Positions 1 to 12,718 of a DNA stretch of 64,000 nt are shown here, piece after piece; within the stretch, counting starts at the first letter, position 1; each line of letters opens with the position of its first letter. The DNA comes from Lutjanus erythropterus (Eukaryota; Chordata; Actinopteri; Lutjaniformes; Lutjanidae), in NCBI GenBank assembly GCA_020091685.1, contig CM034605.1, positions 9,045,019 through 9,109,018 of the forward strand, read 5' to 3'. A program made the position numbers and the translations under genes. The notes beneath the pieces were generated by a model. That model searched no databases. It was not told the origin of the DNA and saw only the letters and a list, made by a program, of their open reading frames with translations.

Positions 1-2694
1 ATGTGTATGCATGTGTGCTTGTGTGTAAATACATTTGTGTGTGTATACACTGCCTTGTGTGTAGTGACAGGTATTTGTGTGTCACAGATTACAATAACAT
101 CCAGTTTGGAAGGCTCTGGGCTTTTCCTGCTAGATCCACTGACGCACAGCACCCACCCACAGTAGCATGGGTGGTCATATGTGACGCAGCAGCGCATGGC
201 ATGGCGTGTATCAGCGAGACATTCTCCCACACTGAGGTGGTCTTGGTCACGTGGATGTCGGGAAGATGACAATGCCAGCTCACTATTCTCAGTCACTAAA
301 ACTTAAAACAGCTGTCACTTACTTGAGTTATGAAACCGTGATATTAAGAACATTGTGACAGGTCTGCGCAGTCACTCAGGCAAGACCACACAAGAAAATC
401 GAAAAGGTAAACAGGTTTATGGAGGAATGTGACACTCAAAGTCATTGTTTCACTAATCTCAGAAAGAGTTTAGACCTTAATACTAAAACTGCATGAAAAA
501 TCACACTTTCCACAGGTGGATGTTAAAAAAGTTAAATTGATTGTGTGAGGTTTATATATCATCTTTTTCTCTTCTTTATTCTTTAAATTAATACTATGAA
601 CTTTGCACTTTGCTGGCCAATATTTGCACATTCCTGCAGCAGCAACAGCAATATTACATATAATGTATGCCTTCACACCAGAACGCTTTGACTTTGAGCT
701 TCCATTTTGCCAAAAAATGCACTCAATACCTTTTATAAAATTCCTTCCATTTTCACTACAGTCTGGACATAAATAGATGGATTTGTTATTCTTATGCCAT
801 TGTCAATCACTATTAATTGCTATCAATACTATGTTTGTTGTTACGCACCAATATTATGTTAAAACCTTCGTGGCAATTAAACTATTTCTGATTCAAAAAC
901 TGCAAAAGAACAAAACAAAACAAAAAACGGTGGGTGTAAAAAGAAAAAGAAAATAAAAAATCCATCTGAGATGTATGCCTCTGAGCTTATCGATTCATTT
1001 TTATTGGCACCAGCATGTTTTTCTGACAATGACATCAAACTCAGTGCTGCTGGAAGCTTGCAACAAGAACGAGTCATCATGGAGAGGAAGAAATGGTTCA
1101 AAGCATGGCTTCATTTCATGACGAAAGACACCAGTGGTTGTTGTAATGTCTGAAAAATGATCATTTCTTTTTTAAAAATACTGATTTTTGTAATAAACTA
1201 ATGATTCAATGCAACCACAAAATGTCCAGTATATTTACATGTCATAAATGTTTTTGTCTTTGTATTTTATACAAAGGCTGTAACAAAGATTCTGCACCAA
1301 GAAATGAAGCAACACCACATCTGCAATGCACATCCTTAGCTCAGTACATGCTCTTTCTAGACAGGAGGACACTGCAACTTCCTCGTATGTGACCACAAAC
1401 AGGGTCACATGACAACAGTGGAAGCAGCTATATCCGGTTGTCTGTGTATGTGTGTGTGTGTCTGCAGTGTAACCTCCCGCAAACAGACTGCACTCAGTGA
1501 ACAAACAACAAAGATGACCCTTGTCAGCTTCCTATTTACACCCGTTTCCCCTTCTTCTACTTTTATTCAGTTCTACTTCCCACACTTTGGCCTTTCTTAA
1601 GCACCTTCATGACGAGAAAGTGAAACTGACAGCTGTGCTTTTGCATTTTTTTTATTGTTGGCTGGAACACAAACAGCATCATATTATATTATATGATAGG
1701 GGTAATACAGACCCACAGAATAAATAAAAACCAAATCTATAAATTGAGTAAATATTACCCCTGCTTTCAATGTTTTATGAGACTTGACTTCAATGCTTTG
1801 TAGAGTAGACCCCAAATACATCCTGTGTACAGTAAGAAACACTGTGCAGACTGCTGACAAAGGACAATGGGCCTCATAACAACACAGGGAGCCTTCTGCT
1901 TTTAAGTCAGTTCATCATCACTGATGTAAACTAAACCCTTTTGATGTCAATGTGCTCTCCAAAACAGGAAACTGGCCAACAGACAGACTGACCACAACCT
2001 AGATAAGATAAAGCCTCTTTCAAGTGTCAGGTCTGTCTGTTGCTGCTGAGACACACTTTGCTATGAGGAAATCCACTAAACGATCTGCGTCCCGGAATCA
2101 AAGCTTTTCTAATAAAAGTCAAGTGTGACAGCAGACATGTGGCTGAACTCAAGCAAATTAGGGGAAGGACAGAAGAATGGGATGACTGATTTGACATCAG
2201 ATGAGAGAACTGGAGGGGATGACAAAGCCACGCAGAGTGTGAAGAGTTGCGCTGAGCAGAGTGGTAGTGAGACAGATCACTACATATGTTCCTCACATAT
2301 GTAGGACTGCGAGTGTGGGGGGTGTGAGAGCAAGTGGAGTGTGTATGAGCCATGCGTTCTGTGTGTGTGCATGTGTGTGCATGGGAGGAGCTGTCAGGGC
2401 CTGATAGAGTGTCTTTACATGACAAGCAGCTGCTGAGGTCTGGGATGCGCGCTGGGCAAAGTGGAAAATAATGAACGGAGAACCGCTGCCAAACACAACA
2501 GAATTCATCTTTATTTGCCAACTGCTGCATGTCTGTGTGTGTGGACAGCTCCAGCCTGCCACCGCCACGCCCTCCATACCCCAAACACACACACATAAGG
2601 TAGAGGGGGAGAGAACAGGTTCAGCCACAGCTGTACATGGTGGAGCATCATCTTGTTTCCTTAATGCACATGTGTAAAAAATATATACGTACAT

Positions 2695-2752
<58 letters not shown>

Positions 2753-3530
2753 AGGTAGAGTAGAGAATGCCTTAGAATGGAGGTAAATCATTATTAAGGA
2801 CATGTCTTATGGCGAGTTCACCAGCCACCAGCCTTGTTCAGTGTGGTTTACCTGAACCCTTGAGTGTTTACTCGTTTGGTGGAGTTTTTTTAAAATATGG
2901 CTAAACCCCTTTCCCATTGCCAGTAGATAAGTTTGTTTTTTTCCTGATATGCGCTGAAAGCCCAAGACTAAACTCATATCTGTGCAGGACAGCAAAGAGG
3001 AAGACACTTTGAAAAGTATCTGTGTGTTCACTTCTCAGTACTTCCGTAGCTTCTAACTGAATCTCTGTGGTTTGAAATATTGTTTCTCTCCTGTGTTTGT
3101 ACTTCCAGGTATGTGCTTTATTTTACAGTTTCATTTCCTGATTTTGCTGCATCATAATAAAAGCTTTTAGATAACAAAATAACAAAGAATTTTGAGGAAA
3201 TTAAATGTTTATCCATCATTGTTGTCCTTTTACCCTCCAACTGTTATAAATGAACAATATTTCCACCACATGACTGTTTGATCATCCCTGTACTGGTTTG
3301 ATTCAGGAATCGGACCTTTAGGTGTGAATCCGCACTTACACAGCTTTTAAAAGTTAATCCAAGTGAAAAATTATATTCCACATGCTGAAATGATCACAAC
3401 AGTGTGTTCAAGTTCATGTTTTCTTTTAACACAGAAGCCATTTCAAGTCAACTTGGCTTAAAAGGCCTTTAACAGTAAAGGGCTGGCCAGGCAGTCAGGC
3501 TCGTTTAGGGGTCAATAAATAAAAGGAAAA
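1..3530. other. Non-coding DNA, inside the large akt1 intron
   Basis: I see no exon on either strand. The first 60 bases are an imperfect TG-rich microsatellite. The rest is ordinary AT-rich sequence with short poly-A/T runs and a long GT run listed separately. Open frames here (for example minus 2027-2596) are low-complexity Cys/His/Ser strings from GT/CA-rich DNA, with no recognisable domain. Because the akt1 exon at 14179 ends in a splice donor and no downstream akt1 exon is found, this block is inferred to be intronic. Confidence 0.6.
2697..2749. repeat. (GT)n microsatellite
   Basis: An uninterrupted GT dinucleotide run of about 26 units lies in the inferred akt1 intron. It is likely polymorphic in length. 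Confidence 0.97.
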
Positions 3531-6010
3531 AATGTGGACAGCTTTAGACAGAAGGGGGAGAGAGAGAGACTGACAGAGGTTAGTGGCTGTTTCCGAGGAG
3601 CGTCCTGTTCTATCCGTCTCTACGTGACAACGAGAGGAATGTTGAGGTCCCAGCTGCTGCGGCTTGTTGGCTTTTAATAAGACACATCATGCAGCATTCA
3701 TCGTGGGCCCCCAAAAGGAGGCCACAGCGTCCTAACAATGTGTCCAAACTAACAGCTCTGTTGCACGTCATCCCTTTCTCTATCCATCTCTTTCTACTTT
3801 GAAGGATTTTAATAAAATTTCAGGAACAATAATTTAAACACAGAGGCCCACCTTAGTCATCTGGCACTAGATACACTACACACACACACAGAGTCACACG
3901 ACATGTGGCTGAATGTAAGCGGACACACACACACACACGGTGAGAGGAACCAAGAGAGGGTCAGACAAAATGCGCTTCTCAGTGCCCACACCCAGTGGTT
4001 GGACTTCCTGAGGGGGCTGCTGTTGGGTTTTGTCCCCGTCTGGCCATTCATGGCTTGGGGATGAGAGGAAGGGAGCCAGTGGTAACCGCGTGAACTGTGC
4101 ATGTGTGTGTGTTTGAGTGGTGAGAATCGGATGAGAAGGGAAAGGGGGGGTAGGCGGAGGTTGAGGATTAGGGAATTAGAACTCCAAAGCGAGGGAGGAG
4201 GGGGGAGCGGGCTGCGCCTTTTGTTGGTTTTTCCTCAGCCGCCCCCGCCATCCCTTCGGCCCTTTTCTGCCGGGTTCTGCCTGTAGGCTGCAGCTGCGGC
4301 CTGCCACCCTGTGCCCTGCATCTCAATGAGCCACGGGCCGCCCGCTCCAGAGGAGAGGGGGCTCCCTGATGCAGGGGTCACCACTGAGCCCCAGCAACCA
4401 CAAACTCCGCCCCACACCAACCCCTGCTTGGAGCCACGGAGCTTCTCATGCTGCCCGGACACCCATCTCCCCATTTCTCGCTGTGACCATATAAGGCAGC
4501 ACCAGGCTCGCATGCCATCCTGAACTGTCCAGGAATTTGGGTTCCTTCATTTTATTCCCTTTCTCTTTACGTCTTCCTGACATCCCCCTCCTCGCCAAAC
4601 CTCTTTTGTTGGTCCCTTTTGCTCCCATGCAGCTGGATGGGGGGACTCCATTGCCAGGGCTTTGGCAGCAGCATCAACAGGTTGTGGGGAAGGGCCACCC
4701 TGGCCTCCAAATGTAGCCCTCTCTGTCTCTTCCCCTTATCCCTCTCGCTTTCTCTCTGTCACTGTGGTTGCCGCTGCTACCCCAGCAGGAAAAAAAAAAA
4801 AGCAAGGGGAGGTGGGGGGGGTGCAATGGAGGCTGCCCCTCTTTCTCACGCTTGTAAGAAAGCCCTCACTTCTTCTCCGTGGTGAGTGACACCTGCTGAT
4901 TACCATAGAGACACTGTGGGAAGTTCCCCCCTGCCACACTGGGGCTGAGATTTGCCCCCTCTCCCTGGGTAAACAAGCAGTCCATGGATTAGTTAACTGG
5001 GTTACTGCATGGCAAACAAATAAACACACATTATTTAGAGCAAATTAGTGCCAATGAACTCTCAATGACCAGTGTAAGATCTAACCCGGCTTGAGCAAGG
5101 AAGGAGGAAACTCCAGAGGATCCATTTTTTTCCAGCTGTTGAAAACCATCAAGACCAACTTCCCAGCAAAAGTATGACAAAACTGTCTGAATAAATTGTA
5201 AAATATGTTCTGAGTGACAGAATAAGCTGATGTGCAGAACATAGCACATATATGAGCATACAGTCAACTCTTAGTCTGCAGACAGCTGAGCATCCCCTTC
5301 ATCTCTCTGTCTCCCCCTGCCCTCCCTAAACTGGAGAGAGGTGCCAGTGATGTGATTGATGTCGGAGACTGTGAGCTTTTCGCTGGTCCATAGCCGCTTC
5401 CGCCATGGGTCTGAGTTGTCAGCAGGGTCATTATCCTAGCAACAGGGTGGTGGGGCTGTGGGTGAGGAGTGTGCGCTGGAAAGTGGGGGCGGGCAGGCGG
5501 AGGCAGAGAGGAAAGAGGGGAGTTAATAGAGACGAGGAGAAGAATGTGGGAGTAAGAATGGAGGACAACAAGAGGAAACGACAAAGACAAAAAGGGATGA
5601 GAGCGACGGAGAGCGCTGCCGACTCGAGCACCACAGTTGTGGCGAGCAGGCGGACTCTGCACAGCAAAGTAAGCACACAGCGGGCTTGCCGTGAGAGGAG
5701 GCAAGCGGTGGAGGTGCCACCTCCCTCAGCCTCCTGGTCCCCCCCCACTATGCCAGCCAGCCTGCCTGCCGACAGCTGCACCCCAGTAATTTACTTCTCT
5801 CCACCACATTTAACAGGAAGACTGCTTCCCATTACCCAGGGCAGGGGGTCCGTGCTGACGGCCAGACACCCGGCCAGAGTGCCGGCTTCCTGGTGTGACA
5901 CCCTCTGCTGCTGGACCCTGCCTACAGGGGCTCCGTTCCCAGATCATCCTGGCACTTCAGTTTCCACTGCTGGTGATCAACTGGGTAGCATAACAGAGTA
6001 TTTAATCACC
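3531..6010. other. GC-richer non-coding block in akt1 intron, possible enhancer-like sequence
   Basis: This stretch is richer in G+C than its surroundings and includes blocks such as 3630-3730, 4240-4500 and 5380-5480 that look like non-repetitive single-copy DNA. An RFX-like half site, CCTAGCAAC, lies near 5433. I found no PH or kinase exon of AKT in either strand. The long plus-strand open frame 5405-6019 is Arg/Lys-rich, then Pro/Thr-rich, with no domain or splice context, and I regard it as chance. Regulatory function is inference only. Confidence 0.4.
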
Positions 6011-6436
6011 AAAGTTTGAGTTATCTGTTGTGAAGTTATTTGCAAAAAGTTTTGCAAAAAGTAATGCAGGCTACATCTATTAGTTTCAGTCAAACTACTG
6101 AATTACCCATCATCACATAATTGTATTCCCCAATTTATTTACAGTTTTTCCTCAACAAGAATCCCTTTTATCTCCCATAAAGTTTCTAGAATTTATTTTC
6201 AACACACATACTGCCCTTTCATGACTGTTCACTGGTCATAATAAACACTGTAGAAAAACTCATTCCTAGTTTTGTTTTGTTAAATTTTTATCATGCCTCC
6301 ACCTGCTCTCTTTTAAATTCCTTTGTCACATGTTGGACTCAGTGTTAACCGTATATCTAGATGAAAAGAATATTAAGATATCTTGATGTTAAATTCTAGA
6401 TCTTGTAATTACAACTTGTCCATTTCTATTTGTGTA
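6011..6436. other. AT-rich non-coding DNA
   Basis: Nothing gene-like is visible. Short frames and A/T-rich sequence lead into the repeat that starts at 6437. Confidence 0.6.
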
Positions 6437-6780
6437 GAGCTGCAATCATTAGTCAATTAATCAAGTTGTGGTCAACTATTACATTTATCACCAATTTTTT
6501 GATAATCGAGTTAATGTTTATAAGAAAAAAAATGTCAACATTCTAAGATTCAAGCTTGTTAAATGTGAATATTTTCTGTTTTCCCTTTTTTTTTTTTTAC
6601 TCCTCTATGACATTAAACTGAAAATCTTTGGGTTGTGATCAAACAGGACATCTGAGATTGGAACTTTGGGAAACTGATCAATATTTTTCAATATTTTATG
6701 TACCAAACAACTTATCAATTAATCAAGAAAATTATAAACAGATCTTTCTATTCCAAAAATGAATGTTAGTTGCAGCCCTA
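6437..6780 (+). repeat. Dispersed teleost repeat (AGCTGCAA...TTGCAGCCCTA type), near-complete copy
   Basis: It begins with AGAGCTGCAATCATTAGTC and ends with GTTAGTTGCAGCCCTA. Inside is the family's typical core (TGTGAATATTTTCTG, then CTATGACATTAAACTGAA, then TTTGGGTTGTG). Sequence with the same order of blocks recurs at 20122-20433, and pieces recur at 23590 and 18405-18805, so it is an interspersed family. The complementary ends suggest a small non-autonomous DNA element. I do not assign a family name. Confidence 0.75.
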
Positions 6781-7520
6781 TTTTTGGTTTTTGTGTAAAT
6801 TGCTGAGTACAGCAGTGAAAAGATTTTGACAATTTGTACAGTAATTCTCAAATAGTTAATTGGCTGAGGTTCATAAGTTGTATTATTAATTACTTTTAAT
6901 TAACTGGACATCAGTTATTTAATTTTAATGGCCAGTTTAATGGTCAGTTAAAGATGTTCAGCAGACAAAATCGCTCTTTAATATAAACTTTACAACATAA
7001 GGCAAAGAAGGTTTAATTACGCATATAACTTAATAACTATATAAATAATGTAATCGCATAACTATAATTTAAGGACCAGCATAAATCTGGAATCTATTGA
7101 AATGAAATATAATATCCTTAAGTATGTTTTCATTCGTGTATAATCACCTGAAATATAAGATTTGTGTTTTTGTTACGGACAAACCAAATACTAAGTCTAA
7201 TTCACATTTTTTTGCAGGCAGGCACAATAAATATTGGGGCTGATAAATTATCAACCTATACTTGCCCGTCACATCTAAATCTGTTTATATCAGCATATAT
7301 TAGTGGATAAATATCTTTTCTATTCTTATATCTATTCTTTGCTTTTGTTGTAATAGTGATGTCAGTTAGATTTAGTTCAGTCAGAACTATGTAATGTTAA
7401 ATCAGTCATCTTTGCTCACTGCATCTTAGCCAACATCGCCCATTTACTGGTACTGTCTGAAAAAAAAATCTATATCACGCATCCCTACTTTTGTGTGCCC
7501 TTGTTTATTATGTAAAAAGC
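6781..7520. other. AT-rich non-coding DNA with a probable second small element
   Basis: This is very AT-rich. The segment from about 7140 to 7495 has the look of a degraded fish MITE (GGGGCTGATAAATT in the middle, TATATCACGCATCCCTA at the right end), but I cannot pair both ends convincingly. No coding signal. Confidence 0.4.
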
Positions 7521-9560
7521 CTCACAATGTAGGTGACATTATTAGCAAATTGGATGAGCTATCATTCCAGTTCTGCAGTACGCAATGTGTTTGATTTGTG
7601 TGTGTGCTGCAGCAGTGTGTGGCCCATGACAGCCATAATGAGGGGACGTGTAGGAGCCTGGGCGAGCCCAGCACCAGAGCTGGCAGCCAGTCAAAGTCCT
7701 GACGTCCTGAGACAGTCAGCACTGCAGCATCATGAGACATTCTTAATCAGGTGGGCCTGCTCCTTTGAAGAGCTTTTAACTGTGCAGGAAACACAACATT
7801 CCCTCACTGAGATCACTAATACACAGAGAAAACGAATGCAAATGTGGAAAATGATGGATGAATTATTGAGGGCCTGGTCACCAGATGCAGAAGGCACAGA
7901 GATAAAAAAAAAATATTTTATCTACACTAACTTCTGTGTTTGGAGACCCATGCATACATTTCTTCGCTTGTCTTCCCCCCTCCTCTCCTTCCCACTCTGT
8001 GTCTCATGCACTTTCCTGGACCACCAACAAGGTCTCGCTTAGAGGAGCAGCTCATGGGCGTCCTTCAGCCGCATGACCAGCAGAGGAGCCAATCAGCTGA
8101 TGAGCTCCAAACCAAACCACGAGAGGGTCTCTGTGGCATGTCGCACATAACATCCATCCACTCTCCTAAGGCCGACTGGGTCACTGAGCAATGTTCTGGG
8201 AACATCACAAAGACGCTGCTCAACTTCTGTCACTCTCTCATTTTTCCCTCACTATCTCCACTGGTGTACTCTGCTCTTCCTCACTCCCTCTCTCACCCCT
8301 CCCCTCCCCTCATGAGTCGGAGCCAGCTGAGCGTGCTACCCAAATCCAACAGTTGTTGCGGCCTTCGTTAGCCTAACGAAGGGGCCGGCTCTTTATACTT
8401 GTCAGGGAGCAAATGAGTCAAACAAACAAGGGCCAGGGAAGAGGGGAGGACAAGCGAGCGCTGTTCTGTTGAGCTTCACTGGGTTCTTGGCCGCAGCACT
8501 TCCCTGGAAACTAGGGAACCCACAATCTGCCTCTTTGATGTCTGATGATGCTCTGGCTTTGATGGAAACTTTGGAAAAACACACTTGCAGAAAAGAAATA
8601 ACATGCTGCTTGGTCTCTGTGGCCACTAGAGGCCGTAGGCACATTCAAAGTGTGTGGGTGCTCTCTGTGAAGGATCTAAAAGGGAAGAAGTATCATTTGG
8701 GGATGCATAACAACTGGTTATGATAGTAACAAGAAAGTTACAGTGTTTTTGCAAGCCTGTACTTGTGATGCGGTCGGTGCATAAGGGCACTGGGTAATGT
8801 CCTGCTGGCATTGTAACTTCTGAATAAATATGCTTCACACTGTCCATACACTCACACATTTGCATATGCATGTCCAGACGTACACACATACACGCTCCCC
8901 CCTGTCCTACTCAGCTGCTTTGTCTTGCATTCCAAAACCGTCCTTCCAAAAACAGACAACCACAAGATAACAGTCACAACAACACATCTCAGCCAGGCAG
9001 TGTCCACAATCCAGACACATTATTGCAGCACGAGGCTTAAGGAGAAAGTATGAAGGTGTGTCCATCAGAATGAGATCATTTCACTGAGCGCAGCCTGTCT
9101 GGAACAAATGTACGGAGCACTCCAAGGCTGAGAATTTGCAGCTCTAATGATAGATTAGCTCCACTGGAGGGTTTACAGGGTACTAAGGCACAATGCTTGT
9201 TCTACTTTCTTCCAGGAGCCTCCACAGGGTTTACAAGTGCACGCTGAACATGACTAATCAGACAGGAATCAAAGAGCAAGAGTGAGTGGCATGAATGTGT
9301 TCAGCTGACGTGCCAGAACTGCTGTGTGACTGGCCCACCATGAAATCCATTCATCATGTACCGTCATTAAACAGGCATTAGGGGAGGAGAGGGCCACATT
9401 TTAACTATACCTGCTTTTGTTACAGCAGCAGTATATAAAGAACGGGAATCTGTCAAAGGTTACTTAAAACAAATAGGGGGCAGCATATCACCAGAGTAAT
9501 CGCTACCAGCTGCTCACTATACTCTCTGCTGTAACGTTTCTGGTGAGTTTTAAGTGTGTT
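7521..9560. other. Mixed-composition non-coding DNA in akt1 intron
   Basis: The base composition is moderate and few repeats are seen. Segments around 8030-8200 and 8330-8560 look single-copy. The overlapping plus frames 7533-8042 and 7940-8371 show no domain, and no AKT exon is seen on the minus strand. A perfect short palindrome at 8362-8382 is listed separately. Confidence 0.5.
8362..8382. repeat. Perfect 10-bp palindrome, 1-nt centre (potential hairpin)
   Basis: CCTTCGTTAG, a single C, then CTAACGAAGG. GGCC occurs on both outer sides and would extend the stem across a 2-nt bulge. It sits in a single-copy looking part of the akt1 intron. Confidence 0.9.
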
Positions 9561-11930
9561 TTATGTACAAGCTCATCTTAGTTTGATAAAAGCGAGTACT
9601 TGAATTCAGAAGGCATGTGGTTTATTATAAATGGGTGTAAAAATATTTCCTTTCCTCACATTTGTGAGTGTTTTGTTTATTTAATTAGACTAAAAAAGCT
9701 AATAGACCTTGTGAAAGTAGCAACCTCACCACTCACATTCATTTCCCTGCTGAAGCTATGACATGATCAGACTATCACCTCTTGAGGCACAGATTGGTAT
9801 TATTTGACAGAGATGGCCAGGGTTAACGTGTTAGTATGCATGTTATATGATATATATACATCATCTATGATGTAAATATCTCTACAAGACAATACATAGA
9901 TGTCTTTGACATAATATTACAACTCCTATTTCTTCACATTCTGTTGATAATTTTGGTTCATTTTTTGAATGTTAAAAATTAAATGAAAATATTTTACATA
10001 TTGAACCTTTAAGTCCAAAACATACTGGTGGCTAAACCATCACAAATTTAGCTTAGCTGCTAGACCATGTCCATAGAACACACACAAAATGTTGATGGAA
10101 ACATGGAGGGCTTTCTTTTGTAAAACATTAAATTGGTGTTTTGAGTGCACACATGGGAGTAATGAGCATGCTGAACACACTTGGAAGCGGTATAAGCCAT
10201 TTATTATTACACCCACATGGAGATGTGAGTCACTTGGGTGGCGCCACCACACAAAAAAAGCTTCTCTCAAGGTGCAACATGGGATGATAGTGGCTGAGCA
10301 GGGGCTACTGGGCTGAGGTGATGGACAGTGAGACGGGGCTACTGCAGGTTCACCTTCTGTGCAGTGGCTCTGGGGCAAAGACTGCATGACAGTGACGCGA
10401 CACGAGAAGCCTTCCTGTCAAGGAGGCAGGTGGACGCCCTCCAATCAAAACACAGAGGCTCTGGGTGACATTTCACAGGGCACAGCTGCTGGGCTGCGAC
10501 AGCATGCCAACTCACTATTCCTGAAGGGTTGTTTGTTTAGTGTGTGTATGAGTGTGTGTCACAACTAGAAGGGTGTCACTGCTAGAGCTGTGTGTGTGTG
10601 TGTGTGTGTGTGTGTACATTACCACCAAACTACAATGACTGTTTTTCTACCAGTCACTATTTGACCACTCTTACAGTTATACTTTACACGGACTCTCTAT
10701 CAGAATCTTCCATTCTTATCAGCGCTGCTGAAGGTGTGGAAAAACAGACCTGGGCCAGTTTTGTGGTACAAATAAGATATTAAGAAAGAAACAAACACTA
10801 GAAGTGGCAGGATACAAATGTATGGACTCAGAATGAATGACATGTCATCCCAAATCTTTCAGTGTCAAGCTTAACAAATGTAAATTGATATGTTGCCTTC
10901 CAAAGAAAGGATGTTCCTGTTCTTGCTTTTCCCCAGAAAGAGGCACAATAACACATTAAGTCTCTAAAGCCTTTGACACAATATAAATCTATCCAATCAC
11001 ATAAATTTTGCTTTACAGAACAAATCACAATGTTTGTTTACAATAACAGGGTATAAAAACCCCTGCGTTGCCTAATTTAATGGCAACAACATGTTTATTG
11101 TTTTATTTTTTCATGATGTTATTTCCAACTGTGTACATTTCATTCATATAAAATGTATGGTTTCTGTAAGGATGTGCACAATCTTTCGACTAAACAGTTA
11201 AACATTGCTATTCTTGCTAATTGCCATCAGAAATACTAGTGTGTTAAAATATTTATTAATATTTTATCAATGTACAACACCTGTTGAGCATTGCCTCAGA
11301 ATAAACTAGCATATAACCACTTGACTGGAGCAATGCAGAACCACATTCAGCATAGGCATGTGGAAGTCAACCTGCAAGCAGAGCAGGCTGCTAGTGCTAG
11401 CACTGCTACACTGTGACAGCTAATATTGCAATACAGGTAAACAACATCATTTGTAGTCCTAACATAGTAAACTATGCGGCACAGTTTTTTGGACAATGTT
11501 CAACCTTATCGATTAATAAAATGTGCTTAATTCTCAGCTCAGTTTTCTTACTTTTAGACTAGTTGAACTGAAAATTTCACTTTAATCAATAGAGAAATTA
11601 GTTGCCAGGAACATCCATTTTTTCTATAACAAATGGTGGTTGGAAACGTATTGTACCTGTTGGGCCACAAACTAAAGAAAATGAAAGCTATAGTTTACCA
11701 AAACTAGCAGTTAGTCTGACCAGCAGTGAGATGTTGCTGTTGTTTATCAAAGACGCTAGCAAAGCAAAATGAACAAGTTTGCAAGTTTCATGAAGAGCTG
11801 TAGGAAATACAAGATAATAAATTAGTTAAAACTCCATATTTTGTCAATTATTTCCTAACTTTGCAGTATTGGTCTATACTCAACAGAGTAAATGAAGCAC
11901 TAATAGCACCCAATGTTTTATCCTTTCACT
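9561..11930. other. AT-rich non-coding DNA in akt1 intron
   Basis: No exon is recognised on either strand. It contains the TG run at 10589-10615, and otherwise unremarkable AT-rich sequence with short open frames that lack domains. Confidence 0.55.
10589..10615. repeat. (TG)n microsatellite
   Basis: About 13 uninterrupted TG units. Confidence 0.95.
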
Positions 11931-12718
11931 CACTGGAAGGACCAGGGTGTGTCTGCCTGAGACCAACTGAGCCGAACCAGGCTGACCCTTTCCTAAAACA
12001 GCAGCCTGTTATGCTCTTAGCCCAAGCCTTGAGGAGGGGGAGCACGGGCTAACACACCACAGCGGCACACTGTTCCATCTAGAGTCCCAGGAACTCTCCT
12101 AGTGACCTGCTCCCATCACCTTATCCTCTGAGTCAGAGTCCTGGTTTCCCCCTCTTCCAGTAAAAGCCTGGTTCCTTGGCACTAGGCCCAGGAGCCTTCA
12201 TGGGTTTTGGAGAAGTTCCTTATCCTATTTTGCCCCTGGTGGTGGTGGTGGAGGAGGCGGTAGTGGTGGAGTGGGCTCCGTGAAGCAGCCGCAGTTAGAA
12301 GGCAGAGTTAGTATGCACACATAAAGCTGCTCAAAGCCAGCAGGTATGTGAGGAATGCCTCTTCGTCCAAACAACAGGACTCACGCCCGACACAGAGCCA
12401 CGCCACGCCACACAGCGCTGTCAGAGCAGCTAAATGGGGCCCACTGGGGACTCTGCAGCTGGATGGCTCTTTACATTAGATCTATTCAAACACATCTACC
12501 CATTGACCAATCACTTCATACTTATGTCATTCGGTTCAAACATTTCTGCAGCATTTAGAGAACAAATGTGTCAATAATGCAGTACAGTAAACTCATGCTA
12601 AACCAAGTATACCAAGAATGAAAGTAATGCAGATTTGAGAATGTTTGAACTATTAGAGCAATTTTTTTTTTCAATTTTTAGACTCTATTTGAGTTGAAGT
12701 CAAATACAAAAATAGGAA
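11931..12718. other. Non-coding DNA, single-copy looking, with a short GGT/GGA run
   Basis: Composition is more GC-rich at 11931-12480, with a (GGT)n/(GGA)n purine-rich tract near 12237-12275. The remainder is AT-rich up to the Tc1-like element. No exon is seen. Confidence 0.45.

Noticed and set aside
2027-2694. Two overlapping minus frames of 189 and 133 codons
   Set aside because: Cys/His/Ser/Thr-rich strings produced by GT/CA-rich sequence; no conserved features.
5405-6019. Plus frame of 204 codons (and minus 5264-5781)
   Set aside because: Compositionally biased (Arg/Lys, then Pro/Thr), overlapping frames on both strands, no domain, inside an intron.
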